Below are positions 40,080 through 48,813 of a DNA stretch of 64,000 nucleotides, piece after piece. Origin of the DNA: JACVRW01 sp963808545 (GTDB lineage Bacteria > Actinomycetota > Thermoleophilia > Solirubrobacterales > Thermoleophilaceae). Each line of letters opens with the position of its first letter. The stretch's first letter is position 1. The notes beneath the pieces were generated by a model. That model saw only the letters and a program-made list of their open reading frames with translations. It was not told the origin of the DNA and made no database searches. The DNA lies in contig CAWEGB010000015.1 in assembly GCA_963808545.1 (NCBI GenBank), positions 310,001 through 374,000 of the forward strand, in the 5' to 3' direction. Made by a program: the position numbers and the translations under genes.

Positions 40080-41610
40080 ATGCGGCGCTCGCTCTCGCTC
40101 CTGGCCTTGTCCGCCTGTCTGGTTGCGGTCGCACTCCCCGGGTGCGGCGGAGACGAGGAGAACTCCGGCCCGCTCGACGCCGGCCTCGCCTACGTGCCCG
40201 CCGACTCTCCCTTCGCCGTCGTGGTCGACACGGACCTCGAAGGCGACCAGTACAAGGCGCTCGACTCGATCCTGGCCAAGTTTCCGTTCGGCGACAGGAC
40301 GATCGCCGAGCTCATAGCCGACCAGGTCCGCGGCGCCGACAGCGACGTCGACTTCGAGAAGGACGTCAGGCCGATTCTGGGCAACACCGCCGTCCTGGGC
40401 GCCACCGACATCCAGACGTTCCTCGCGGACGGCAACGACGAGAGCTTCGTGGCCGCCCTTCAGACCGACGACCAGGAGGCGCTCGACAACCTGATCGAGA
40501 AGTCCGGAGCCGAGGAGGCCGGCGAGACGGCCGGGGCCACAAAGTACGAGGACGGTGGCTCGGTATTCGCCGTGGATGGCGACATGGTGGTGCTGGCCGA
40601 CTCCGAGCGGTCACTCGACCGCGCCCTCGAACGTGCTGACGGAGACGAGCGGCTCACCCAGGACGAGTTCGAGGGCGCCTTCGACGACGAACCCGAACGC
40701 GGCCCTGGCCGGCGTCTACGCGAACCTGCAGGACCTGATCGCCTCGAGCGCCGACGGCCGCGCCGCGGCGAAGCGAATCCCGTGGGTGGGTGCCCTGCGC
40801 ACCCTGGGCCTGACGATGAAGGCCTCCGGCGACGGCGTGGGCGTCGACTTCGTAGCCCGCACCGAGTCCGAGGGCCTGAGCGAGGAGGACCTCCCCATGG
40901 CCGCCGGCGACGAATCGCCTCCGGTACTGACCCGTCCCGGCGAGCTCGGCCTCGGGCTGCGTGACCTCGGCCAGGTGATCCGGTTCGCCGAGACGGCCGG
41001 TCAGTCGATCGACCCCTCCGGCTTCGGCGACTACGAGCAGGCCAAGCAGACGCTCGACAGCCGGCTGGGGATCAGCATCGACAACGACCTGATCGGTCAG
41101 CTCAACGGCGACGTGTCCGCCAGCGTCGCGCTCGACGGCAAGTTCGCCGTGCGGGCGGAGCTCCGGGACGCCGGCGCCTTCGAGCGGACGCTGACGAAGA
41201 TCGTCGAGGTGCTGCCCACCTTCCTCGAAGGGGCGGGAGCGAGCGGGCTGTCGGTGGAGGAGCCGAGCGGGGGTGACGCCTTCTACCGGCTGACCGGGCC
41301 CGACGGCGAGGTCGCTGCCTTCGGCGTGGCCGACGGCTCCTTCGTGGTGGCCAGTGACACGGAGCGGGCGGCCGAGGTCGCGCTCGACGATCCGGAGCAG
41401 GTGGACGGAGCGCGCGGGGCGTTGGCCACGAGCACCGACGCGCAGGCACTGGTCAACGGGGTGATCGAGCAGCTCGGCCCGGCCTTTGGGCTGAGTGGTC
41501 TCCAGGGCTTCGGCGCGCAACTGTTCACCGGTCCGCTCGAGGACCTCACCGGCTCGGCGTCGATCGACACCGACGGGCTGCGCGGCCGGATGACCCTAGG
41601 CGTCGAGTAG
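40080..41610 (+). pseudogene. DUF3352 lipoprotein interrupted by one frameshift
   Basis: Reads as two overlapping frames. The first (40080 to about 40690) has a lipoprotein signal SLLALSACLVAVALPGCGGD with lipobox LPGC and the body YVPADSPFAVVVDTD. The second (from about 40690 to 41610) continues with NPNAALAGVYANLQDLIA to the end (ASIDTDGLRGRMTLGVE). Removing one G from the GACGACGAACCCG near 40685-40697 would join them into a protein of about 509 residues, DUF3352 family, function unknown. Every other part looks intact, so a single-base sequencing error or a very recent mutation is likely. Confidence 0.75.
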
Positions 41611-42321
41611 ACCGGCCCACTCGCGCAACAGCGGCAGCGGGTCGATCGGCTGCCCGCCGTCGTACCAGCCGCCGACCCAGATCTCGAAGTGGAGATGCGC
41701 GCCGGACGAGCTCCCCGTGTTGCCCACCTGCGCGAACGGCTGTCCCGCGGCCAGCTGCTGGCCTGGCTCGACCGTGATCGAGCCGCGACGCAGGTGCATG
41801 AACACGTAGTCGCGATCCTCGCCGTCGCCGTCCAGGACGACGTACCATCCCGCGCCGTTTCGCTGGTAGCGCACGAACTCCACGCTCGCCGCCCACGGCG
41901 CCACCACCGGAGTGCCCTCGGCGGCGGCCAGGTCCTGGCCCTGGTGGCGGTGGCCCGAGCGGCGCGCGCCGAACAGGGAATCCTTGCCGCCGAAGTCGTA
42001 GAGCCCCGCCACCGGGAAGTGGTGACCGGTCTCGACGCTCGGAGGCGGAGCCGGCTTGACGATGCGGCGCCTGCGTGACTTGCGCCTGCGGGTCTCGCGC
42101 TTGGCCACCTTGCGCTTGGCCACCTTGCGCTTGGCCACCTTGCGCTTGGCCGGCGCCGGAACCTCATTGCCCGCCGTGACGCCACCGGCGGCGGTGTCCG
42201 CGGGGGCCGCGGTGCCGCCCGTGCCGGCCTGGTCCTGGGCCTGAGCCGTGGCCGGCGCCATTGCCACGAGCGCCGCAATGCACAGCAGGGAAATGGTTCG
42301 CCGGAGTCGCACGCCAGCCAT
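41596..42321 (-). CDS. M23-family metallopeptidase (LytM-type)
   Basis: 241-residue secreted peptidase with a signal peptide ending at ATAQAQ (about 28), then a low-complexity linker containing KRKVAKRKVAKRKVAKR (59-75) and an Arg-rich stretch. The M23 domain has zinc ligands His126 and Asp130 in RHQGQDLAA and the HLHFE motif (His209/His211). It should cleave peptidoglycan cross-links or bind the wall. The positively charged linker probably holds it on anionic wall polymers. The 3' end overlaps the DUF3352 frame by 15 bases tail to tail. Confidence 0.9.
   Translation of the reverse strand: MAGVRLRRTISLLCIAALVAMAPATAQAQDQAGTGGTAAPADTAAGGVTAGNEVPAPAKRKVAKRKVAKRKVAKRETRRRKSRRRRIVKPAPPPSVETGHHFPVAGLYDFGGKDSLFGARRSGHRHQGQDLAAAEGTPVVAPWAASVEFVRYQRNGAGWYVVLDGDGEDRDYVFMHLRRGSITVEPGQQLAAGQPFAQVGNTGSSSGAHLHFEIWVGGWYDGGQPIDPLPLLREWAGLLDA
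42097..42151 (+). repeat. 15-bp tandem repeat encoding KRKVA units
   Basis: Three exact copies of GCGCTTGGCCACCTT and a 10-base partial copy, inside the linker of the M23 peptidase gene (antisense to it). It encodes the repeated KRKVA pentapeptide and is a likely site of length variation. Confidence 0.9.
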
Positions 42322-42393
42322 CGCATCGGGATGTTTGCGGCGACCTTTAGATCCGGGAAGGATCTCCTGCCCGCTGCACGTGATCCTGCAGCG

Positions 42394-44664
42394 TCAGGCG
42401 GCAGCCATGCGCGACAGCAACTCGATTGCGCCGCGCTTGTTGAGCGGCTCGTTGAGGTTGCCGCATTTGGGCGACTGCACGCACGACGGGCAGCCCGAAC
42501 GGCACGGGCATTCCGAGATCAGGCGCAGTGCATCGCCGACCAGCCCCTCGAAGCGCTCGTAGCCGGCGCGGGTGATTCCCACTCCGCCGGGATGTCCGTC
42601 GTAGATGAAGATCGTGGGCCGGCCGGTCTGCTGGTGGAAGGCTGTGGACAGGCCGCCGATGTCCCAGCGGTCGCACATCGCGATCAGCGGCAGCACCGCG
42701 ATCTGACCGTGCTCGGCAGCGTGCAGCGAGCCCTGGAGCACGTCGAGCGGGAAGTCGTCGCGCAGGAAGGGCTCGGGCAGCTCGTACCAGAGCGCCTGGG
42801 TCACGAACTCCTGCTCAGGCAGGTCGAGCGCGAGCAGGTCGATGACCGAGTGGTCCGACAGGTGTTTCTTCTGGTACGCCACCACCTGCTCGGTGACCGA
42901 CACGATCCCGAAGGAGAGCGCCACCCCGCCGGTCTCGCGGCGCTCGCGCACCTGCTCTATGTAGGTCTCCGATTCCCGCTTGGGCTGGGTGTACCAGTTG
43001 CCCTCGAAGCGCCGGACCACCGCCCGGCGCTGAGACAGGTCGAGATCCTCGACCTCGTAGGACGCGCCCATGTGCAGGTAGATCGCCCCGGGATGGACGG
43101 CAGAGTGGGCGCGGGCGGACTCGACGTTTCCGATCACCTCACCGCCCTCGGCCTCCACGATCGCCACCGAGTCCGCCGAAGCGGATCGCAGCGCGATCCC
43201 CGCCGCCGGGTAGCCGTCGCCCCGTGGCAGGTAGCGCCCGCCGCGCTCCCGCAGCCGGCCCTGCTTCACCAGGCGCTGGGCGTGGTGCTCCCAGCGGGGG
43301 CCGAACACCTCCGCGTCCTCGGGGGTCAGCGGAAGCTCGTAGGCCGCGGCGGCGAGGTGGGCCAGGTGGATCTCCTCCGACTCGTGGTCGAGGATCGCCC
43401 GTTCCACGGGTCGCTCGAGAAACTCGTCGGGGTGACGGCAGAAGAACTGGTCGAGGGCGTCCTCGCCGGCCACGTACATGGCCAGGCCCGCCCGCCGGCG
43501 TCCCGCCCGCCCCCACATCTGCCGCAGGCTGGCCACCGTGCCGGGGAAGGTCACGCACAGCGCGGCGTCGAGCTCGCCCACGTCGATGCCGAGCTCGAGC
43601 GCGCTGGTGGCCACCACGGCCAGCAGCTCGCCCTCGGAGAGCCGGCGCTCGATCTCGCGCCGCTGCATCGGGGTGTAGCCGGCGCGATAGGGGGCGATCC
43701 GCTCGGCCAGGTCGGCGCGGCCCGCCTCCTCCAGCCGCGCGCGGGCAAAGCGCTGGATCAGCTCCACCCCGCGGCGTGACTTCAGGAAGCAGATCGTGCG
43801 CACCTCGCGCTCGACCAGCTCGGCCAGCAGGCCCGCCGCCTCGGACAGCGAGGAGGCGCGCTTGCCGAGCCGCTCGTCCACGAGGGGTGGGTTCCACATC
43901 GCGATCTGGCGGCGCGCGCGGGGGGCGCCGTCGCGGTCCACGAGCTCGACCTCCACCCCGGTGAGCTCCTCGGCGAGCTCCCTCGGGTTGGCGATGGTCG
44001 CGCTGGTCAGCACGAAGCGGGGCTCGGCTCCGTAGGCGCGGGCCAGCCGGCGCAGACGTCTCAGGACGTTGGCCACGTGTGAGCCGAACACGCCGCGGTA
44101 GACGTGCGCCTCGTCCACCACCACCCAGGCGAGATTGGCCAGCACGTCACCCCACGAGCGGTGGTTGGGCAGCACGCCCACGTGGAGCATGTCCGGGTTG
44201 GTGAGGATGAGATTCGAGCGCCCGCGAATGGCGCGGCGCTCCTCCCGCGGAGTGTCGCCGTCGTAGATCGCGTGGCGCAGGAAGCGGCCCCCGATGCGGG
44301 CCAGCGCGCGGGCCTGGTCCTGGGCCAGGGCCTTGGTGGGGTAGAGATAGAAGGCGCGGGCGGAGAGGTCGGTGGCGAGCGTGTCGAGCACCGGCAGGTT
44401 GAACGCGAGTGACTTGCCGCTGGCCGTGCCGGTGGTGACCATGGTGTGGCCTCGCCGTGCGGCCTCCCAGGCGTCGGCCTGGTGGGCGTAGAGCGCTTCG
44501 ATGCCGGCCGCGGCCAGCGTCTCCGTCAGCGCCGGATGCAGGCCCGCCGGCAGCTCCTCGAGGAGCGCTGCCTGCTCCCTTTCGCCCGAAGTGGCGACGA
44601 GTTCCTCGCCGCGGCCCTTCTCCAGGACCCCATCCCAGGGGTACGAGGTCTCGATGCCGGCCAC
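42394..44664 (-). CDS. MrfA-like DEAD/DEAH-box helicase with DUF1998 zinc domain
   Basis: 756-residue superfamily 2 helicase. Walker A TTGTASGKSLAF (77-88), DEAH in WVVVDEAHVYRG, SAT in VLTSATI, and the second RecA domain with VATSALELGIDVGELDAAL and QMWGRAGRRRAG. The C-terminal DUF1998 region ends in the four-cysteine cluster CPCRSGCPSC...KCGN. The architecture equals MrfA/YprA, a 3'-5' helicase that works with MrfB in mitomycin C damage repair. No MrfB exonuclease is adjacent here. It is divergent from the HAD phosphatase gene with 28 bases between starts. Confidence 0.88.
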   Translation of the reverse strand: MAGIETSYPWDGVLEKGRGEELVATSGEREQAALLEELPAGLHPALTETLAAAGIEALYAHQADAWEAARRGHTMVTTGTASGKSLAFNLPVLDTLATDLSARAFYLYPTKALAQDQARALARIGGRFLRHAIYDGDTPREERRAIRGRSNLILTNPDMLHVGVLPNHRSWGDVLANLAWVVVDEAHVYRGVFGSHVANVLRRLRRLARAYGAEPRFVLTSATIANPRELAEELTGVEVELVDRDGAPRARRQIAMWNPPLVDERLGKRASSLSEAAGLLAELVEREVRTICFLKSRRGVELIQRFARARLEEAGRADLAERIAPYRAGYTPMQRREIERRLSEGELLAVVATSALELGIDVGELDAALCVTFPGTVASLRQMWGRAGRRRAGLAMYVAGEDALDQFFCRHPDEFLERPVERAILDHESEEIHLAHLAAAAYELPLTPEDAEVFGPRWEHHAQRLVKQGRLRERGGRYLPRGDGYPAAGIALRSASADSVAIVEAEGGEVIGNVESARAHSAVHPGAIYLHMGASYEVEDLDLSQRRAVVRRFEGNWYTQPKRESETYIEQVRERRETGGVALSFGIVSVTEQVVAYQKKHLSDHSVIDLLALDLPEQEFVTQALWYELPEPFLRDDFPLDVLQGSLHAAEHGQIAVLPLIAMCDRWDIGGLSTAFHQQTGRPTIFIYDGHPGGVGITRAGYERFEGLVGDALRLISECPCRSGCPSCVQSPKCGNLNEPLNKRGAIELLSRMAAA

Positions 44665-44692
44665 GCCCTGCCATGGTACGCGCCGTCACTTC

Positions 44693-45469
44693 ATGCCCAT
44701 CCGCTGCGTGTACACCGACCTCGACGGAACCCTGCTCGGCCGCGGCGCGTCGCTGTTTCGGACGGCTGAGGGAGACTTCACGCTGCTGGCCGCCCGCGCG
44801 CTCGAGGCGCTCCACCGCGCCGGCGCGGAGGTGGTCCTCAAATCCGGCCGCCGCCGAGCCCAGGTCATGGAGGACGCCCGGCTGCTCGGGCAGAGCGCGT
44901 ACATCTTCGAGGTCGGCTCCGGCCTGGTGATCGACGGCGAGGTGACCTTTCTGACGGGAGACTGGCAGCCGCGCGAGGGCGAGACGATCCACCAGCAGAT
45001 CGCGGCCACCGGGGCGCCCGATCTCCTGGTGCGCCACTACGAGGGACGGCTCGAGCCGCACACGCCGTGGGCTCACGACCGAGAGGTCTCACACCTGTTT
45101 CGTGGCTCGATCGATGCGCTCGAGGCCAACGAGCTGCTGGCCGCCGAGGGCCACGACGGCCTGCGACTCGTGGACAACGGCGAGATCGGGCCGCAGCTGC
45201 ACGGCTTCCACCTGATTCCCGCGGGCACCTCGAAGGCCGCGGCCGTGGCGGTGCACATGCGCGCCCGCGGGTACGCGCCGGAGGACTGCATCGCCATCGG
45301 TGACTCGCGCGAGGATCTCGACGTGGCGGCCAGCGTGGGCCGCTTCTTCCTCGTGGCCAACGCAGCGGCCGGAGACACGAGCGGCCACCCGAACGTCGAG
45401 CGCACCGAGGCCGCCATGAGCGAGGGCTTCTACGAGGCCGTGATCAGGGCGCTGGCCGAGTCACGGTGA
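44693..45469 (+). CDS. HAD-IIB sugar phosphatase (mannosyl-3-phosphoglycerate phosphatase-like)
   Basis: 258-residue Cof/MPGP-type HAD phosphatase. Motif I is YTDLDGTLLGRGASLF with nucleophile Asp9 and acid Asp11, the motif II region VVLKSGRR, and motif IV IAIGDSREDLDVAASVGRFF. Such enzymes dephosphorylate sugar phosphates. MPG phosphatase would yield mannosylglycerate, a compatible solute, but no synthase is nearby. ATG 44693 is the first Met before the nucleophile. A strong hairpin follows and is shared with the converging glycerate kinase gene. Confidence 0.83.
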   Translation: MPIRCVYTDLDGTLLGRGASLFRTAEGDFTLLAARALEALHRAGAEVVLKSGRRRAQVMEDARLLGQSAYIFEVGSGLVIDGEVTFLTGDWQPREGETIHQQIAATGAPDLLVRHYEGRLEPHTPWAHDREVSHLFRGSIDALEANELLAAEGHDGLRLVDNGEIGPQLHGFHLIPAGTSKAAAVAVHMRARGYAPEDCIAIGDSREDLDVAASVGRFFLVANAAAGDTSGHPNVERTEAAMSEGFYEAVIRALAESR

Positions 45470-45576
45470 TTGGGGAAATCGCATGTCCGACTTGAATCGC
45501 TGGCGCCAACTCGTAACCGAAGTTACAATCAGGGAACTACCGCGGCGGCCCAGCGCCGTCGCACGGGTGAGGCAGC

Positions 45577-45603
45577 ACGGGCGCCCCCACGCGGGGCGCC
45601 CGT
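45577..45603. terminator. bidirectional hairpin terminator
   Basis: A perfect 11-bp stem, ACGGGCGCCCC / GGGGCGCCCGT, around a five-base loop CACGC. It lies between two converging genes (ends at 45469 and 45635), as expected for a two-way terminator. The remaining about 160 bases of the gap show nothing else. Confidence 0.7.
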
Positions 45604-45634
45604 CGCAATCGACGGGCCCTCGTCGAAGAGAGCG

Positions 45635-46600
45635 CTAGTCGACCAGGGCTCGGCCGGCGGCGCGCAGCTCCTCGAGATCGGTGGCCTCCTCGACGGAGGC
45701 CAGGTCGATGATCCGCTGATCGAAGGGGTCGAGCTCGTTGCGTCCCACCACGGCGTGACAGGCCACGCCGGCCTGCCGGCAGCGGGTGGCCACCTCGCCC
45801 ACGATCTTGCCCTGGAGGGTCTGGTTGTCGATCCGCCCCTCGCCGGTCACGACGAAGGCGGAGTCCTTCATCGCGTCGTCGAAGCCGATGGCGTCGAGCA
45901 CGTAGCTCGCGCCGTGGGCCAGGTTGGCGCCGTAGCGCCCCCACAGCCCGCCCGACAGGCCTCCGGCCGCCCCGGTCATCTCCTCGCCGCGGGGGTCGCG
46001 GTCGAACGTCTGGGCCAGCTCGTCGAGCCGCTCCTCCAGCCTGGTCACGAGCTCGGGATCGGCGCCCTTCTGCGGACCGAACACGCTCGGCGCCTTCTCG
46101 AACGGCGTGCGCACGTCGCAGAGCACGTCCAGGCGGACGCTCACGCCGGCCTCGTCGAGAGCCTCGAGTGCGCCGGCGCCGCCGTCGGTGGTGGCCGAGC
46201 CGCCCACGGTCACGATCACGTGTTCCGCGCCTGCGGCCGCGGCGGCCGCGATCAGCTCCCCGGTGCCGCGGGTGGACGCGGCCCAGGCGTCGCGCTCCTC
46301 CTCGGCCACGAGACCCAGCCCGCTGGCCTGCGCGGTCTCCACCACGGCGCTGCCGTCGGGCAGCAGGGCAAAACGCGCCTCGATCTCCCGGCCGAGGGGA
46401 TCGGACACCTTCTGCGGGATCACCTCGCCGCCGAGCACGGTGACCAGCACCTCCATCGTGCCCTCGCCGCCGTCGGCCACGGGCAGCTTCACGGTCTCCC
46501 GCCCGGCCTCGGCCAGTCCCTCGGCGATCGCGGCGGCCACCTCCCGGGCCGAGAACGTGCCCTTGAAGGAGTCGGGAGCGACCAGGACCGGGAGCGTCAC
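45635..46600 (-). CDS. glxK: glycerate kinase (GlxK/GarK type)
   Basis: 321-residue type-I glycerate kinase forming 2-phosphoglycerate from glycerate and ATP. Diagnostic parts are VLVAPDSFKGTFSAREVAAA at the N-terminus, LPVADGGEGTMEVLV, GELIAAAAAAGAEHVIVTVG and DGGAGALEALDEAG. The symbol is used in the family sense. GTG 46600 overlaps the stop of the macrodomain gene. A role in glyoxylate or glycerate salvage is normal for the family; its neighbours do not identify the pathway. Confidence 0.9.
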   Translation of the reverse strand: MTLPVLVAPDSFKGTFSAREVAAAIAEGLAEAGRETVKLPVADGGEGTMEVLVTVLGGEVIPQKVSDPLGREIEARFALLPDGSAVVETAQASGLGLVAEEERDAWAASTRGTGELIAAAAAAGAEHVIVTVGGSATTDGGAGALEALDEAGVSVRLDVLCDVRTPFEKAPSVFGPQKGADPELVTRLEERLDELAQTFDRDPRGEEMTGAAGGLSGGLWGRYGANLAHGASYVLDAIGFDDAMKDSAFVVTGEGRIDNQTLQGKIVGEVATRCRQAGVACHAVVGRNELDPFDQRIIDLASVEEATDLEELRAAGRALVD

Positions 46601-47094
46601 GACGCCTCGCTGACGGCCTCGCTGAAGGCGCGCTCGGCCTCCGTGCCGTGCACGGCGAACACGATCGTCTCCAGCTCGCCCTCGTGCTCGCGGGCCGCGC
46701 CCACCATGATCCGCGCGGCCTCATCCAGCGGGAAGCCGCCCACGCCGGTGCCGAAGGCCACGAGCGCGAGCGAGCCCGCTCCGAGCTCCTCCGCCTTGGC
46801 GAGGGTCGAGCGCGTGGCCCGCTCGATGATCTCCGCCGACGTCGGACCGCCGAGCTCCATGGTGGCGGCGTGGATCACCCAGCGTGCCGGCATGTCGCCG
46901 GCGGTGGTCTCCACGGCCTCGCCGAGCGCGATCGGTCCGCGCTCATCGGACTCCCGCTGAACCGCCGCTCCGCCCGCGCGCGAGATCGCCCCCGCCACGC
47001 CGCCGCCGTGGAGCAGCTGCGTGTTGGCAGCGTTGGCGATGGCGTCGACCTCGAGCTTGGTCACGTCGGCCTGCGTCACTTCGAGTTGCGCCAT
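46597..47094 (-). CDS. macrodomain protein (ADP-ribose/OAADPr hydrolase-like)
   Basis: 165-residue macrodomain. DAIANAANTQLLHGGGVAGA (about 18-37) holds the ADP-ribose-binding Asn and glycine loop, and LVAFGTGVGGFPLDEAARIM near 120-140 holds the phosphate loop. Members bind ADP-ribose or deacetylate O-acetyl-ADP-ribose. ATG 47094 is used because the domain starts there. Its TGA overlaps the GTG of the glycerate kinase gene (GTGA), so both are made from one message. It is divergent from the DGPF gene. Confidence 0.88.
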   Translation of the reverse strand: MAQLEVTQADVTKLEVDAIANAANTQLLHGGGVAGAISRAGGAAVQRESDERGPIALGEAVETTAGDMPARWVIHAATMELGGPTSAEIIERATRSTLAKAEELGAGSLALVAFGTGVGGFPLDEAARIMVGAAREHEGELETIVFAVHGTEAERAFSEAVSEAS

Positions 47095-47182
47095 CGGCCG
47101 TATCCTTGTCGATTTCGCCGGAGCCGTTCGTCCTAGGGCTGCACAGTGGCGACCGGCGCCGCGCTGAACCGAAGGAGTTTCG

Positions 47183-47545
47183 ATGAGGTACATCCTCTCC
47201 ATTTACGACGACGAGCAGCGCTGGGCGGACGCCAGCCCGGAGCAGATGCAGGCGGCGCTCGCCGCGCACGAGGCCTTCACTCGCGAGGCCGGCGACCGCA
47301 TCCTGGGGGGCGACGCCCTGGAGCCGACTCAAACGGCCACCACGGTGCGGGTCCGCGACGGCGAGTCCGTGCTGACCGACGGGCCATTCGCCGAGACCAA
47401 GGAGCAGCTCGGCGGCTTCTATCTCCTGGAATGCGCGGACCTCGACGAGGCGCTGGCCTGGGCCGCCAAGATCCCGGACGCGGCCACCGGCAGCGTGGAG
47501 GTGCGGCCGGTGATGGACTACGAGGCGGCGTCGCGGCCGGCGTAG
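47183..47545 (+). CDS. YCII/DGPF-domain protein
   Basis: 120-residue YCII-related protein of the DGPF group, with the signature VLTDGPFAETKEQLGGFYLL near 70-89. DGPF proteins nearly always sit next to ECF42-type sigma factors, as here, and their biochemical role is unknown. AAGGAG just upstream sets ATG 47183. The stop lies 17 bases before the sigma start used here. Confidence 0.92.
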   Translation: MRYILSIYDDEQRWADASPEQMQAALAAHEAFTREAGDRILGGDALEPTQTATTVRVRDGESVLTDGPFAETKEQLGGFYLLECADLDEALAWAAKIPDAATGSVEVRPVMDYEAASRPA

Positions 47546-47562
47546 AGCCCACCGATGCGGCC

Positions 47563-48813
47563 GTGGATCGCGTGTTCCGGCGCGAGTCGGGACGCGCGGT
47601 GGCGATCCTCATCCGGATCCTCGGCAGCTTCGACCGGGCCGAGGAGGCGGTTCAGGACGCCTTTGTCACCGCGGTCGAGCGCTGGCCGCGCGACGGCCTG
47701 CCCGACGACCCCGGAGCCTGGATCATCCGCACCGCCCGCAACCGGGCCATCGACCGCATACGCCGTGAGCGCCGCTACCTCGACAAGCTGAGGGAGCTCG
47801 AGGCGCTCGAGACGGCGGGCTCCGGCGAGGACGACCCGGACGAGGAGATGGCCTCGATCCCCGACGACCGGCTGCGCCTGTTCTTCACCTGCTGCCATCC
47901 GGCGCTCGCCCCCGAGGCGCGGGTGGCGCTCACGCTGCGGCTGCTCGGAGGGTTGTCCACCCCCGAGGTGGCGCGGGCCTTCCTCGCGCGTGAACCCGCG
48001 ATCCAGCAGCGCATCGTGCGCGCCAAGCGCAAGATCCGCGACGCCGGCATCGCCTACGAGGTGCCTGAGGAGCACGAGCTGCCCGGCCGGCTCCCGCCGG
48101 TGCTGGCGGCGCTGTACCTGATCTTCAACGAGGGCTATTTGGCCACCAGCGCGGACACGGTGGTGCGACGCGAGCTGTGCGACGAGGCCATTCGCCTCGC
48201 CCGGGTGCTGGCCGCCCTGATGCCCGACGAGCCGGAGGTGGCGGGCCTGCTCGCGCTGATGCTGCTCCACCACTCACGCCGCGACGCGCGGGTGAGCCCG
48301 AGCGGAGAGCTGGTCCTGCTCGACGAGCAGGACCGCACGCTGTGGCACCTCACCGAGATCGAGGAGGGGCTCGGGCTGGCGGCCCGGGCCCTGGCCGTCC
48401 TCGGTGGCGGTCCCGGCCCCTACGCCGTGCAGGCCGCCATCGCCGCCGAGCACGCCCGGGCGGCGGCCTCCGGCGGCACCGACTGGGCCCGGGTGGCGGC
48501 GCTCTACGAACGACTGATCGAGCTGTCGCCCTCGCCCGTGGTCGAGCTCAACCGCGCGGTGGCCGTGGCGATGGCCGACGGCCCGGAGCACGGTCTGGAG
48601 CTGATCGACGCGCTGGAGGAGGAGGGGCGGCTCGAGCGTTACCACCTGCTCTCGGCCGCCCGCGCCGACCTGCTGCGGCGCCTCGGGCGCGACGCGGAGG
48701 CCGCCGCTGCCTACGAGCGCGCGATCGAGCTGGCGGAGAATCCGACCGAGCGGTCATTTCTCGAGCGGCGCCTGGCCGAGCTCGATCAGCGCCGGGCGCG
48801 CACCCAGCGGTAG
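47563..48813 (+). CDS. ECF42-type sigma factor with TPR-like C-terminal extension
   Basis: Predicted 416 residues: sigma regions 2 and 4 in the first about 165 (FRRESGRAVAILIRILGSFD, WIIRTARNRAIDRIRRER, ALTLRLLGGLSTPEVARAFL), then a long helical extension (about 180-410) with LYLIFNEGYLATSADTVVRR and TPR-like repeats ending LAENPTERSFLERRLAELDQ. This extension replaces an anti-sigma factor in the ECF42 group and controls activity. No ATG fits; GTG 47563 is the first usable codon after the DGPF stop, so the N-terminus is uncertain. The 3' end overlaps the converging dehydrogenase gene by 28 bases. Confidence 0.88.
   Translation: MDRVFRRESGRAVAILIRILGSFDRAEEAVQDAFVTAVERWPRDGLPDDPGAWIIRTARNRAIDRIRRERRYLDKLRELEALETAGSGEDDPDEEMASIPDDRLRLFFTCCHPALAPEARVALTLRLLGGLSTPEVARAFLAREPAIQQRIVRAKRKIRDAGIAYEVPEEHELPGRLPPVLAALYLIFNEGYLATSADTVVRRELCDEAIRLARVLAALMPDEPEVAGLLALMLLHHSRRDARVSPSGELVLLDEQDRTLWHLTEIEEGLGLAARALAVLGGGPGPYAVQAAIAAEHARAAASGGTDWARVAALYERLIELSPSPVVELNRAVAVAMADGPEHGLELIDALEEEGRLERYHLLSAARADLLRRLGRDAEAAAAYERAIELAENPTERSFLERRLAELDQRRARTQR

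Noticed and set aside
42097..42151. Short tandem repeats considered as a CRISPR array
   Set aside because: Units are 15 bases with no spacers and encode a KRKVA linker in a peptidase gene; no cas genes are present in the window.
42331..43779. Plus-strand open frame of 482 codons
   Set aside because: Mirror of the helicase gene, whose motifs are all present on the minus strand.
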